64,000 bases of DNA from Kaistella gelatinilytica (GCF_015679325.1 NZ_JADPVI010000001.1:868001-932000), one strand, 5' to 3'. Counted from the stretch's first letter, positions 1 to 8,546 are shown. Notes: generated by a model not told the origin, from the sequence alone. A program made the numbers and translations.

Positions 1-132
1 GAAACTGCAACTTTGCTTATTCCGTCTGAATTAGGATATGGCGCAAATGGAGCAGGAGGAGTAATTCCACCAAACGCATGGTTAATTTTTGATGTTGAAC
101 TTGTAAAAGTAAAAAGCAATCTGTCAAAATAA
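1..132 (+). CDS. FKBP-type peptidyl-prolyl isomerase, C-terminal end (5' truncated by window)
   Basis: The reading frame is open from base 1 to a TAA at 130-132. Its 43 residues end in the typical FKBP C-terminus: LIPSELGYG, then a glycine-rich turn, then [15 protein letters not shown]. In FKBPs this segment forms the last strands lining the proline-binding pocket, so the protein should be a cis-trans prolyl isomerase. The start and any export signal lie outside the window, so its location in the cell cannot be judged. Two hairpins follow the stop codon. Confidence 0.9.
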   Translation, partial: ETATLLIPSELGYGANGAGGVIPPNAWLIFDVELVKVKSNLSK

Positions 133-142
133 TTGATATCAT

Positions 143-213
143 ATGGTGTAAAAATCACCATTTATTTTAAATAAATACAAACAACACTTCTTATTGAAGT
201 GTTGTTTTATTTT
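143..213 (+). terminator. Tandem hairpins ending the FKBP transcript
   Basis: A first hairpin, ATGGTG / CACCAT with a 7-nt loop (143-161), is followed by T-rich sequence. A second, stronger one has a perfect 10-bp stem, ACAACACTTC / GAAGTGTTGT (181-205), and then TTTATTTT, the form of an intrinsic terminator. Confidence 0.85.
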
Positions 214-259
214 AGGCGTAACATTTAATTTTAAAAAAATAACCTTTTATTTAAAAATA

Positions 260-273
260 GGGTGATTTCACGG
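260..273 (+). promoter_or_regulatory. Candidate activator box, copy 1 (GGGTGATTTCACGG)
   Basis: This 14-mer contains the dyad GTGA-TT-TCAC. It matches 12 of 14 positions of each of two other intergenic copies (32194-32207 and 34777-34790, both read on the minus strand). Exactly 23 nt separate it from the -7 element TATATTTG at 297-304, the same distance as at the other two copies. It sits directly upstream of a TTG that can serve as the -33 element. Binding by the response regulator encoded at 32212-32856 is inferred. Confidence 0.6.
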
Positions 274-304
274 TTGATCGTGATAGAATTAACTTCTATA
301 TTTG
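274..304 (+). promoter_or_regulatory. Bacteroidota promoter for the 310-459 transcript
   Basis: A TTG at 274-276 (-33 region) is separated by 20 nt from a perfect TAnnTTTG (TATATTTG, 297-304). Transcription would start near 309-311. No ORF of useful length follows before the terminator at 431-459. Confidence 0.65.
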
Positions 305-309
305 AGCAT

Positions 310-459
310 CGAAAAGAATCAAACAAAACACAAATGATGGAAACTTTTCAATGATGATCTGTTCGACAGAGCAGGGATTCGAAAGAAACTCTAAACAAAC
401 AAAACACAAATGATTGGGGAGTTCGACAAAGATGCATTTTTTAAATGCATCTTTTTTTT
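310..459 (+). ncRNA. Candidate small RNA of about 150 nt with a duplicated CACAAATGAT segment
   Basis: The unit has a promoter just upstream and an intrinsic terminator at its end. It contains an 18-nt exact direct repeat (321-338 and 397-414) that includes CACAAATGAT, and a second repeat GTTCGACA (361-368 and 421-428), so part of it looks like an imperfect tandem duplication. Short complements such as AACTC (387-391) / GAGTT (419-423) would place the second copy in a loop. The longest ATG ORF inside is 20 codons and unconvincing. The 3' end overlaps the stop codon of the convergent potassium-channel gene. A very short mRNA is the main alternative. Confidence 0.6.
431..459 (+). terminator. 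Terminator of the candidate small RNA
   Basis: The stem GATGCATTT / AAATGCATC (431-439 and 443-451) is followed directly by eight T residues on the plus strand. The last bases overlap the stop codon of the convergent gene at 458-460. Confidence 0.85.
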
Positions 460-1285
460 ATTTTAATTTTTCCGCGCAAATTTTGCAAAATCTGGCATCG
501 TCATCATTATCACTATTACCGCATCTCGGGCAACTTTTATACAAATCCTGACGCTTATTTCGCATCTCTGCCGTTACAATTCCGGTCGGAACTGCAATAA
601 TAGAATAACCTGCAAGCATCAAAAGAACCGAAAGAAATTTTCCCAGCGGAGTACCGGGGGAAACATCACCGTAGCCAACCGTCGTCACGGTGACAACTGC
701 CCAGTAAATACTTTGTGGGATACTTTCAAATCCTTCCCGATGTCCTTCTACCATAAACATGAGCGAACCAACGATTACGGAAAAAATCATCAGGAACATC
801 AAGAAAATATAGATTTTACGGGAACTGTTTTTTAAAGCAGTTACAATAAATTTACCGTCATTCATAAAATCCAGTAAATTGAATATTCTGAAAACTCTCA
901 GCATTCTCAACATTCTGAGAATCAAAAAATACTTGGTAATTGGGATGAATAAACTTAGATAAAAGGGCAGTATGGCTAAGAAGTCGATGACTCCAAAAAA
1001 ACTAAAAATATAGGCTTTCTTATTACGGAGCGTGACAATTCTTAAAATATATTCTATTGTAAAAATGACCGTAATAAAAATTTCTATCACAATAAAGATA
1101 TGATGAAGTTTCGCATCATAAACACTTACACTTTCCATCATTACGATGAAAGTACTTAGCAAAATAAGAAAAAGGAGAATAAGGTCAAATGCTTTACCAG
1201 GTTTTGTATCTGCCTTAAAGATAACCCTGAAAACCAGTCGTTTCCATTTTGTCCTCTCCGGTAAAAAATCGTGTTCTCTTTCCAT
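458..1285 (-). CDS. Voltage-gated potassium channel / ion transporter family protein with C-terminal zinc ribbon
   Basis: The 275-residue protein has a six-TM channel layout. Hydrophobic segments S1-S3 are followed by an S4-like helix with regularly spaced arginines (LRMLRMLRVFRIF), then a pore loop with the K+ selectivity filter TVTTVGYGD, then S6. The last ~25 residues contain CPRCG and CKIC, a four-cysteine zinc ribbon after the pore, probably a cytoplasmic regulatory or assembly element. The ATG at 1285 is preferred; a TTG three codons upstream is the other option. Expected role: potassium flux across the inner membrane. The gene is convergent with the candidate small RNA and divergent from the Nif3-like gene. 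Confidence 0.88.
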   Translation of the reverse strand: MEREHDFLPERTKWKRLVFRVIFKADTKPGKAFDLILLFLILLSTFIVMMESVSVYDAKLHHIFIVIEIFITVIFTIEYILRIVTLRNKKAYIFSFFGVIDFLAILPFYLSLFIPITKYFLILRMLRMLRVFRIFNLLDFMNDGKFIVTALKNSSRKIYIFLMFLMIFSVIVGSLMFMVEGHREGFESIPQSIYWAVVTVTTVGYGDVSPGTPLGKFLSVLLMLAGYSIIAVPTGIVTAEMRNKRQDLYKSCPRCGNSDNDDDARFCKICAEKLK

Positions 1286-1344
1286 ATTTAGCAAAAAATT
1301 AAATTTAAAGAAATTATCCTTAATTTCGCTACAAACTTAAGAAA

Positions 1345-2442
1345 ATGACTATTAATAAAGCAATTTTTGAAATTCAAAAGCGAATTCCTTTAAAACAGGC
1401 AGAAGATTTCGATAATGTTGGACTTTTGTGCGGAAATCCTGATCGGGAATTAACTGGGATTCTAATTTGTCATGATGCGCTGGAAAATGTGGTAAACGAA
1501 GCGATTGAAAAACATTTAAATTTAATAATTACTTTTCATCCGATTATTTTTTCAGGATTAAAGTCGTTGACTGGAAATAATTACGTAGAGCGATCAGTAT
1601 TGAAAGCCATCGAAAACCAAATTGCAATTTATGCGATTCATACTGCTTTTGACAATCATTACTTCGGAGTGAATTATGGCATTTGCGAAAAGTTAGGTTT
1701 AAAAAATCAACAAATTTTGATGCCTAAATCGAATAATTTAAAAAGTCTGGAAGTTTATGTTCCCACTGAATATTCAGAAAAAGTGAAAGAAGCTTTATAT
1801 GCAGCTGGTGCGGGAAATATTGGTTTTTATGATGAATGCAGTTTTACAGTTTCAGGAAATGGAACTTTCAGACCAAATGAGGGTTCAAATCCTTTTTCAG
1901 GCCAGCAAGACACTCGAGAAAACGCAGACGAGCAAATGATTTCAGTCATATTTGAATCGTACAAACAAAATCAAATACTTGCCGCAATGAAAACTTCGCA
2001 TCCTTATGAAGAGGTCGCACACAAGATTTTAAGTTTAGAAAATGATAATCAATACGCTGGTTTGGGACGTTTCGGAGACTTGGAAAAAGAAATGACCGAA
2101 AATGAATTTTTAAAATTAGTGAAGGATCAATTTAATCTGAAAATAATCCGACACTCTAATTTCAATGGAAAAAATATTAAAAGAGTCGGCGTTTTGGGAG
2201 GAAGCGGAACCAGCGGAATAAAAGCTGCATTTTCAAAAAATTGCGATGCTTACTTAACAGGTGATGTAAAATACCACGATTTTTTTAAAAATGAAGACAA
2301 AATGATGATCTGCGACATTGGTCATTTTGAGTCCGAACAATTTGTAACTCAACAATTATTTGAGGTTTTATCGGAAATTTTTCCTAAATTTGCAATCTCA
2401 AAATCTCTTGAGAAAACCAATCCTGTAAATTATTTTTTATAA
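1345..2442 (+). CDS. Nif3-like dinuclear metal-center protein (YbgI/NIF3 family)
   Basis: This 365-residue protein matches the long form of the NIF3 family (GTP cyclohydrolase 1 type 2 homologue). The N-terminal half has the metal-binding start (IPLKQAEDFDNVG, then ITFHPIIFSG), a PII-like insert lies in the middle, and the C-terminal half carries LTGDVKYHDF and CDIGHFESE, which supply the remaining metal ligands. Family members form hexameric rings with two metal ions per subunit; the substrate is not settled. The next gene starts 4 nt after the stop, so the two are co-transcribed, a pairing I recall as common in Bacteroidota. Confidence 0.9.
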   Translation: MTINKAIFEIQKRIPLKQAEDFDNVGLLCGNPDRELTGILICHDALENVVNEAIEKHLNLIITFHPIIFSGLKSLTGNNYVERSVLKAIENQIAIYAIHTAFDNHYFGVNYGICEKLGLKNQQILMPKSNNLKSLEVYVPTEYSEKVKEALYAAGAGNIGFYDECSFTVSGNGTFRPNEGSNPFSGQQDTRENADEQMISVIFESYKQNQILAAMKTSHPYEEVAHKILSLENDNQYAGLGRFGDLEKEMTENEFLKLVKDQFNLKIIRHSNFNGKNIKRVGVLGGSGTSGIKAAFSKNCDAYLTGDVKYHDFFKNEDKMMICDIGHFESEQFVTQQLFEVLSEIFPKFAISKSLEKTNPVNYFL

Positions 2443-2446
2443 CAAT

Positions 2447-3226
2447 ATGGCTAAGAAAACTGTAGAAATCTCCGTTGAAGATAAGTTAAGAGCGCTTTAC
2501 GATTTACAAATAATCGATTCCAGATTAGATGAAATTCGTAACACCAGAGGTGAATTGCCGATTGAAGTTGAAGATTTGGAAAGTGAAATCGAAGGTCTTG
2601 CTAAAAGATCCGAAAAATTCGCAGCTGAAATTAAAGAACAGAATGACGAAATTAATACAAAAAATGAAGTCATCAATCACGCGAAATCTTTGATCGATAA
2701 ATACAAATCGCAACAAGATACCGTACGAAATAACAAAGAATTCGAAGCTTTAGACAAAGAAATTGAATTTCAAGAACTTGAAATGCAACTATCAGATAAA
2801 AGAATTAAAGAATTTTCTGCGAAAATCTCTCATAAAAACGAAACTTTCGAAGAACTGAATAATAAAATTGCAGAATTAAAAACCCACCTTAAATTTAAAA
2901 AAGAAGAGCTGGAAAATTTAGTTTCTGAAACTCAAAAAGAAGAAGATTTTCTGATCGCTAAATCAAAAGAATTTGCAGCAAATATCGATGCGAGATTATT
3001 GGCTTCTTACCAAAGAATCCGTACGAACTCTCCAACAGGACTTGCTGTTGTAGGCTTAGAAAGAGGTGCGCCAAAAGGTTCATTCTTCACTTTGCCTCCG
3101 CAAAAACAAATGGAAATTGCACAGAGAAAGAAAATCATCATTGATGAACACAGTGGAAAAATTCTTGTTGACGACGATATGGTGAATGAAGAAAACGAAA
3201 AAATGAAAGATATTATTAAATTCTAA
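2447..3226 (+). CDS. CT398-like coiled-coil protein with degenerate zinc-ribbon domain
   Basis: The 259-residue protein is mostly a long charged coiled coil (about residues 30-180), followed by the remnant of the zf-RING_7 / C4-type zinc-ribbon domain (about 190-245). In the usual family the ribbon reads roughly GACGGC...CxxCGRIL. Here the matching positions are GAPKGS and DEHSGKIL, so all four zinc ligands are gone while the surrounding fold (GLAVVGLERG, LPPQKQMEI) is kept. No cysteine is present in this region. Family members are linked to nucleic acid or secretion functions without a firm role. It is co-transcribed with the Nif3-like gene. Confidence 0.85.
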   Translation: MAKKTVEISVEDKLRALYDLQIIDSRLDEIRNTRGELPIEVEDLESEIEGLAKRSEKFAAEIKEQNDEINTKNEVINHAKSLIDKYKSQQDTVRNNKEFEALDKEIEFQELEMQLSDKRIKEFSAKISHKNETFEELNNKIAELKTHLKFKKEELENLVSETQKEEDFLIAKSKEFAANIDARLLASYQRIRTNSPTGLAVVGLERGAPKGSFFTLPPQKQMEIAQRKKIIIDEHSGKILVDDDMVNEENEKMKDIIKF

Positions 3227-3242
3227 TAATTTCCGAAAAATA

Positions 3243-3280
3243 AAAAAAGCCAGTTTGAAAATTTCAAACTGGCTTTTTTG
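3243..3280. terminator. Bidirectional terminator between convergent genes
   Basis: A long stem AAAGCCAGTTTG / CAAACTGGCTTT is flanked by an A-run on one side and a T-run on the other. It can end both the Nif3/coiled-coil operon (plus) and the aminotransferase gene (minus). Confidence 0.9.
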
Positions 3281-3300
3281 TAAATTGTATTTAAAGAAAA

Positions 3301-4500
3301 TTAACTGATCGTGCTGTTTTCCAAACAATCTTTAATTCTTTTCATGGCTTCTATCAGCTCTTTTTCGGATGCGGCATAAGAAAACCTCACACAGTTTGAG
3401 TTTCCGAATGAAACACCTCCCACGGTTCCGACATGAGCTTCATCCAGCAAAAACATTGCAAAATCATCTGCATTATTAATAATTTTCCCGTTTAGAGATT
3501 TACCAATGTAATAGGAAATATCAGGAAAAAAATAGAAAGCCGATTCCGGATAATTCACTTTAAATCCCGGAATTTCTTTCATCAAATTATAAACGATATC
3601 GCGTCGTTTTTTAAATTCCTCAATCATGTAACGATATTCAGAATAATCTGTTTTCAAAGCAGTTACCGAAGCTTTTTGAGCCATCGAATTCGCGCCGCTC
3701 GTCATTTGTCCCTGAATTTTTTCGCAACCGATTGCCAACCATTTCGGACAAGCAGAATAACCAATTCTCCAGCCTGTCATTGCAAAGGCTTTCGACATTC
3801 CGTTGATCACCGCAGTTTGTTCATAAACCTGCGGAAATTCAGCGATAGAAGTGTGTTTTCCGTCGTAATTAATGTATTCGTAGATCTCATCGGAAATAAT
3901 AGTAATGTGAGGATATTTCGCGATCACATTTGCAATTTGCTCCAGTTCTTCATATTTATAAAAACTTCCGGAAGGATTACACGGTGAACTGTAAAGCAAA
4001 GCTTTTGTTTTAGGCGTGATGGCTTTCTCCAATTGTTCTGCAGTCATTTTAAAATCAGTTTCAATTGAAGTTTCAATAAAAACAGATTTTCCGCCCACCA
4101 TTTTTACCATTTCATCGTAACTCACCCAATATGGCGCAGGTAAAATCACTTCATCACCATCATTAATAATAGCCGATAAAACATTTAAAATCGACTGTTT
4201 TGCACCGTTAGAAACGCATATTTGAGAGGGAAAATACTCTAAATGATTATCTCGTTTTAATTTTTCGCAAATTGCTTCCCGCAAATCCAGAAATCCTGGA
4301 ACAGGAGAGTAGTGACTGAAGTTATTATTGATAGCAGCAAAAGCAGCTTCTTTAATATTTTTCGGAACATCAAAATCAGGTTCACCAAGGGTTAAACTGA
4401 TAACATCGATTCCTTTCGCCTTCATTTCCCGCACCTTGTTGCTCATCACAAAAGTCTGCGAAAAACTCATCCGATTCAGTCGCTCTGAGTAATTATTCAT
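3301..4500 (-). CDS. Pyridoxal-phosphate aminotransferase, aspartate aminotransferase type (class I/II)
   Basis: The 399-residue protein shows fold-type I hallmarks: N-terminal SLTLGEPDFDVP, substrate loop SNGAKQSI, the SPCNPSGSF segment, ISDEIYEYI with the PLP-contacting Asp/Tyr, and the Schiff-base lysine in NGMSKAFAMTGWRIGY. The C-terminus has a substrate carboxylate-binding arginine in NCVRFSYA. It should transfer amino groups between aspartate (or related amino acids) and 2-oxoglutarate in the cytoplasm. The ATG at 4500 (MNNYSERLN) fits the family better than a TTG seven codons upstream. It is divergent from rsmG. Confidence 0.9.
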   Translation of the reverse strand: MNNYSERLNRMSFSQTFVMSNKVREMKAKGIDVISLTLGEPDFDVPKNIKEAAFAAINNNFSHYSPVPGFLDLREAICEKLKRDNHLEYFPSQICVSNGAKQSILNVLSAIINDGDEVILPAPYWVSYDEMVKMVGGKSVFIETSIETDFKMTAEQLEKAITPKTKALLYSSPCNPSGSFYKYEELEQIANVIAKYPHITIISDEIYEYINYDGKHTSIAEFPQVYEQTAVINGMSKAFAMTGWRIGYSACPKWLAIGCEKIQGQMTSGANSMAQKASVTALKTDYSEYRYMIEEFKKRRDIVYNLMKEIPGFKVNYPESAFYFFPDISYYIGKSLNGKIINNADDFAMFLLDEAHVGTVGGVSFGNSNCVRFSYAASEKELIEAMKRIKDCLENSTIS

Positions 4501-4518
4501 AATTATTTTTAAGTTTCT

Positions 4519-4526
4519 CAAAGATA
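4519..4526 (-). promoter_or_regulatory. -7 element of the aminotransferase promoter
   Basis: TATCTTTG on the minus strand is a perfect TAnnTTTG, 18 nt upstream of the ATG at 4500. No clear -33 TTG was seen at the expected distance. Confidence 0.6.
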
Positions 4527-4559
4527 ATTTTTTTCTGCAAAGTTTTAAACTTGTTTCTT

Positions 4560-4567
4560 TAAATTTG
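4560..4567 (+). promoter_or_regulatory. -7 element of the rsmG promoter
   Basis: TAAATTTG on the plus strand matches TAnnTTTG, 19 nt upstream of the rsmG ATG. Confidence 0.6.
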
Positions 4568-4586
4568 TAGAAATTATAATCAAAGC

Positions 4587-5222
4587 ATGTCAGTTGAATT
4601 AATTCAAAAATATTTCCCGGATCTTTCTAAAGTTCATATCGAACAGTTTGCAAAATTAGAGGAACTTTATAAAGAATGGAATGAAAAAATAAATGTGATT
4701 TCCCGGAAAGATATGGATTCTCTTTACGAAAAACATATTCTGCATTCCCTCGGAATTGCAAAAGTGATGAAGTTTTCACCCACCACAAAAGTTCTGGATA
4801 TTGGGACTGGAGGAGGTTTCCCCGGAATACCGCTTGCTATTTTGTTTCCTGAAGTTCACTTTACACTCGTAGATTCAATCGGTAAAAAAATTACAGTCGT
4901 GAAAGAAGTTTCAGAAGGAATCGGTCTCAAAAATATCACTGCTATTCATGGAAGAGCCGAAGATGTGAAAGGTCAATTTCACTTTATTGTAAGCAGAGCT
5001 GTAACTCAAATGCCTATTTTTCTCCGTTGGTTAAGAGGTAAATTTGAAAAAGAACAGTTTAATCCAAAACACAATGGCGTGCTTTATTTGAAAGGCGGTG
5101 ATCTCACTGAAGAATTGGCTGGAATGAAAACTGAAATATTTAATCTTCAAAATTATTTTGAAAGTGAATTTTTCGAAACAAAAAAGGTGGTATATTTATC
5201 TAAGGGAAATTTTAATTCTTAA
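4587..5222 (+). CDS. rsmG: 16S rRNA (guanine-527-N7)-methyltransferase RsmG
   Basis: The 211 residues match the usual RsmG length. The SAM-binding motif I is VLDIGTGGGFPGIPLAI, followed by the acidic end of strand 2 (LVDSIGKK) and the RsmG-typical VSRAVTQMP. The N-terminus has the LYKEWNEKINVISRKD helix seen throughout the family. The enzyme methylates G527 of 16S rRNA in the 530 loop; loss of it gives low-level streptomycin resistance in other bacteria. Transcribed from its own promoter, divergent from the aminotransferase. Confidence 0.95.
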   Translation: MSVELIQKYFPDLSKVHIEQFAKLEELYKEWNEKINVISRKDMDSLYEKHILHSLGIAKVMKFSPTTKVLDIGTGGGFPGIPLAILFPEVHFTLVDSIGKKITVVKEVSEGIGLKNITAIHGRAEDVKGQFHFIVSRAVTQMPIFLRWLRGKFEKEQFNPKHNGVLYLKGGDLTEELAGMKTEIFNLQNYFESEFFETKKVVYLSKGNFNS

Positions 5223-5276
5223 TATTGCATAATAAAGGTTTTATGTTTATCGTTTTAATAATATAAATAGGACATC

Positions 5277-5693
5277 ATGAAAAAAATATTACTTTTTAGT
5301 TTACCAATAATATTGACTTTCAGTGTAATGAGTTGCAATGACCGTTTCGAAGGAGACGAAATTCTAAATACCGAAGCACTCAAAATTGACAGCGTGAAAA
5401 TTGCACAGGACACGATGGATGTTTTGACTACCCAAACTATTAAAACATACTCCAATTATACCGCAAAATGCGAAGGATTTTATGGATACGATTATTTGCA
5501 TACGTCCGAGTTTGAAAGAAAGGTGATCTCCTATAAATTTAAAACAACTGCAGCTTGCGGAGATCTGGTGACTAAATCTTCTCAGATTAATTTTAATCCG
5601 CAGAAAATAGGAACTTATCTTTTCAAATTTTACAACGGTCAGGATTCTGCAGGTCAAAATATCTACATTCAAAAAAATATCGTCGTTCGATAA
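5277..5693 (+). CDS. Small lipoprotein of unknown function
   Basis: The 138-residue protein starts with a lipoprotein signal (MKKILLFSLPIILTFSVMSC); the cysteine at residue 20 sits in a lipobox (SVMSC), so it should be lipidated and membrane anchored. The mature part contains two further cysteines (TAKCEGFYGYD and TAACGDLV) that could form a disulfide. I do not recognise a domain. It stands alone between rsmG and a terminator at 5714-5755. Confidence 0.75.
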   Translation: MKKILLFSLPIILTFSVMSCNDRFEGDEILNTEALKIDSVKIAQDTMDVLTTQTIKTYSNYTAKCEGFYGYDYLHTSEFERKVISYKFKTTAACGDLVTKSSQINFNPQKIGTYLFKFYNGQDSAGQNIYIQKNIVVR

Positions 5694-5713
5694 ATCTTAT
5701 TTTCAACAATTAT

Positions 5714-5755
5714 AAAACCTCAGGAAAAACTCATTTTTCTGAGGTTTTCTATTTT
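5714..5755 (+). terminator. Terminator after the small lipoprotein gene
   Basis: The stem AAAACCTCAG / CTGAGGTTTT encloses a loop that can itself pair AAAAA with TTTTT. It is followed by CTATTTTAATTTT on the plus strand. Confidence 0.8.
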
Positions 5756-5787
5756 AATTTTCTTATTTTTCATCTTTCCATTTTTAT

Positions 5788-8514
5788 ATGAAATTTCTTC
5801 AAAAAATAATTACCGAACTCCTGGAACAAAATGCTGATTTATCGGGATTTGATATTGTTCTTCCCGGTAAAAGACCGATTGTTTTCATCAAGAAAATTTT
5901 GAGAGAAAAACAATATTCTGGTTTTCTACCCAACTTCTTTACCATTGAGGATTTAATAACAGATCTTTCCGGAAAGCAGCCTGTTCAGGGAATTTCTTTA
6001 TGGCTATTTGCTTTCCAGATCTATCATGAACTTCATCCGTCGGAAGATTTCGCCAATTTTTTGAAATGGTTTCCGACTTTGTTGAAAGATTGGGATGATA
6101 TTTTGAAATTTTCTGAAAGCGATAAAGCGGTTTTAGAATATATGTTTGATGAGGAAAGAATTAAAAACTGGTCCGAAAACTTAGGAGATTCAGAAGATCT
6201 TCCACGCAGAAAGTTTTTAAATTTCTGGCAGAAGATGAATGTTTTTCTACCCATTTTAAAGCAAAAACTGAACGAAAAAAATTGGGCAACTTCTGGAATG
6301 ATTCACGAATCAGCCAAAGATAAAATTGAAAATTTTGCGCGAAAGACGGTGCAAAAATTTGTGTTTTGTGGCTTTAATGCCTTTACGCCAGTTGAGGAAA
6401 AATTGATAAAAAGTCTTTTACAATGGGATAAAGGACAATGTTTTTTTCAGGCAGATTCGTATTATTTCAATGATGAAAGACAGGAAGCCGGGAAATTTTT
6501 GCGCAGTCATAAATTTTGGAAAGAGTTTACAGAAAAAAGACCTTTCCAATGGATCGAAAATGATTTTGCCCAAGCAAAAAATATTAAAGTTTATGAAGTT
6601 TCCGGCAACATAACGCAGACAAAGGTTTTACCTGAAATCTTCAAAGAGATCAATGATCCAAATCTTTCTAAAACAGCAGTGGTTTTACTCGACGAAAATC
6701 TGCTTCCTGCGAGTTTAGATGCCATGAATTCAGTGCAATATCTTAATATTACGATGGGATTTCCGTTGAAAAATTTAGGGTTTAGCAATGCGATGAAGCA
6801 GCTTTTCTATCTTCAAAAGCAATTGGAGAAAAAGAATTCCTCGTATTATTACAACGACGTTTTGTCCGTTTTAGAAGAATTGCCTAATTCAGAAATTGAT
6901 CAGGAAATTATTACCAATTTTAAATTTAATATTGAAGAAAGAAACATCGTTTATATTTCTAAAAAACAGTTCACAGAATTTCTTGCGGAGCTCTCTTATT
7001 TTGAACTTTTCAAGAAAGCATCTTCAATTAAAGACTTTTTAGATCTGCTCATTAAATTTTGCTATGAGTTGAAATTCAGAGATCTGGATGATATTTTATA
7101 CGAAAATATCGCTCATTTTGAAAAGAGTTTTAAAATCATTCAAAATCAAATTTCACCGTATTCTTTTGAAATTAAAATGGAAACGCTGGAAGTCTTGATC
7201 AATCAACTGGTAAGTTCGGAATCCATTGATTTTCAAGGAGAACCACTGCAAGGGTTACAAGTTATGGGACTTTTGGAAACACGTCTTCTCAATTTCGAAA
7301 ATGTAATCCTTTTATCCGTAAATGAAGGTAAATTACCGCTCGGAAATTCACAGAATACCTATCTACCGTTTGATGTACGTCAACATTTTGATCTGCATAC
7401 TTTTTTGGAAAACGACAGCATTTATGCTTATCATTATTATCGCTTAATTCAGGATGCCAAGAATGTTCATCTTCTTTTTAATGCTTTAAATTCCGGCGTA
7501 AATACGGGAGAAAAAAGCCGTTTTATTACCCAGATGGAAATTGAAGATGTTCATCATCAAATTGAAAATGTCATCATTGAAAATTCCTCAGATCCAATTC
7601 AGCAGGAATTGATTCAAATTGAAAAAACTCCAAAAGTTCTAGAGAAATTGGAAGAATGGAAAACCCGGGTTTCCGCGTCTCATTTAACATCTTATCTCTA
7701 TAATCCGGTAGATTTTTATCTTACAAAAATTTTGAGTACGCGGGAGACAAATGAAATTGAAGAAGAACTGTCCCAAAGAAGTTATGGCAATTTAGTGCAT
7801 TATGCACTTCAATATATTTATGAGAAATTAGTCGGTAAAAAACTAACTGTAAAGGATTTGACTCTTACTGATGAAGCGTTACTCGAATCCATTAATGCAG
7901 CCATAGAAACTTTAAAACACCAGGTTGAATTTTATGCAAAAGGAATGAATTTTATTCACAAATCAATTGCGGAAAGAGTAGTGCGCAATGTTTTGGATTA
8001 CGATAAAAAAATGGTGGAGGAAGGAAATTCTCTCGAGATCTTAAGCGTTGAGGGAAATTTCGAAGGCATTGATTTTTATTTAGATGAAGCGAAAACGGAC
8101 AAAGTTTCTTTTTATGGATTCATTGACCGGGTTGACCGACTCAACGGAAATTTAAGAATCATCGATTTTAAAACTGCAAAGACGAAAAACCTCTCCATTT
8201 CAGCTCCAAAAAAACCAGAAGATGTAGAAAAATTAGAACAGCTTTTTTTCCGCGATGATTACAAACAGGCGATGCAATTGTGTATTTATGCGTATTCAGT
8301 TTTAAAGCAAAACAAAAATCCCGATAATTTCGTCGAATGTGGAATCTGGAGTTTTGCAGAAGTGAATAAAGGGGTTCAGAATTTACAGATTTTTGGAGAA
8401 GATGAAATATCATTAAAACTTTTGGAAACTCCCATGAAATCAATAAAAAATGTAATTCTTGATATCTTAGATAAGGAAAAACATTTTGTTGAAGAAGAGA
8501 AAGTAAGTTGGTAA
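5788..8514 (+). CDS. PD-(D/E)XK nuclease family protein, AddB-like
   Basis: This 908-residue protein resembles AddB-type helicase-nuclease subunits. The N-terminal half is a diverged helicase-like region (DIVLPGKRPIVF in place of a clear P-loop, then LENVILLSVNEGKLPLG in the middle, as in inactive AddB helicase domains). The C-terminal ~250 residues form a RecB-family nuclease: YGNLVHYALQYIYE, then GFIDRVDRLNG and RIIDFKTAK, which supply the Asp, Asp and Lys of the PD-(D/E)XK active site. Expected role: double-strand-break end processing with an AddA/RecB-like helicase. No such partner lies next to it here, so the pairing is inferred from the family. Confidence 0.82.
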   Translation: MKFLQKIITELLEQNADLSGFDIVLPGKRPIVFIKKILREKQYSGFLPNFFTIEDLITDLSGKQPVQGISLWLFAFQIYHELHPSEDFANFLKWFPTLLKDWDDILKFSESDKAVLEYMFDEERIKNWSENLGDSEDLPRRKFLNFWQKMNVFLPILKQKLNEKNWATSGMIHESAKDKIENFARKTVQKFVFCGFNAFTPVEEKLIKSLLQWDKGQCFFQADSYYFNDERQEAGKFLRSHKFWKEFTEKRPFQWIENDFAQAKNIKVYEVSGNITQTKVLPEIFKEINDPNLSKTAVVLLDENLLPASLDAMNSVQYLNITMGFPLKNLGFSNAMKQLFYLQKQLEKKNSSYYYNDVLSVLEELPNSEIDQEIITNFKFNIEERNIVYISKKQFTEFLAELSYFELFKKASSIKDFLDLLIKFCYELKFRDLDDILYENIAHFEKSFKIIQNQISPYSFEIKMETLEVLINQLVSSESIDFQGEPLQGLQVMGLLETRLLNFENVILLSVNEGKLPLGNSQNTYLPFDVRQHFDLHTFLENDSIYAYHYYRLIQDAKNVHLLFNALNSGVNTGEKSRFITQMEIEDVHHQIENVIIENSSDPIQQELIQIEKTPKVLEKLEEWKTRVSASHLTSYLYNPVDFYLTKILSTRETNEIEEELSQRSYGNLVHYALQYIYEKLVGKKLTVKDLTLTDEALLESINAAIETLKHQVEFYAKGMNFIHKSIAERVVRNVLDYDKKMVEEGNSLEILSVEGNFEGIDFYLDEAKTDKVSFYGFIDRVDRLNGNLRIIDFKTAKTKNLSISAPKKPEDVEKLEQLFFRDDYKQAMQLCIYAYSVLKQNKNPDNFVECGIWSFAEVNKGVQNLQIFGEDEISLKLLETPMKSIKNVILDILDKEKHFVEEEKVSW

Positions 8515-8546
8515 TTGAATTAAAATTCGAACTTTTTAAGACCTAA

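Noticed and set aside
143..161. GGTG-N7-CACC palindrome as a fourth activator box
   Set aside because: Spacing between half-sites differs (7 instead of 4) and there is no -7 element at 23 nt; it reads better as a transcript hairpin.
351..413. 20-codon ORF inside the candidate small RNA
   Set aside because: No plausible start signal, and the repeat structure crosses it without regard to frame.
1146..1340. 64-codon plus-strand ORF over the potassium-channel start
   Set aside because: Antisense to a clear channel gene, with no family resemblance.
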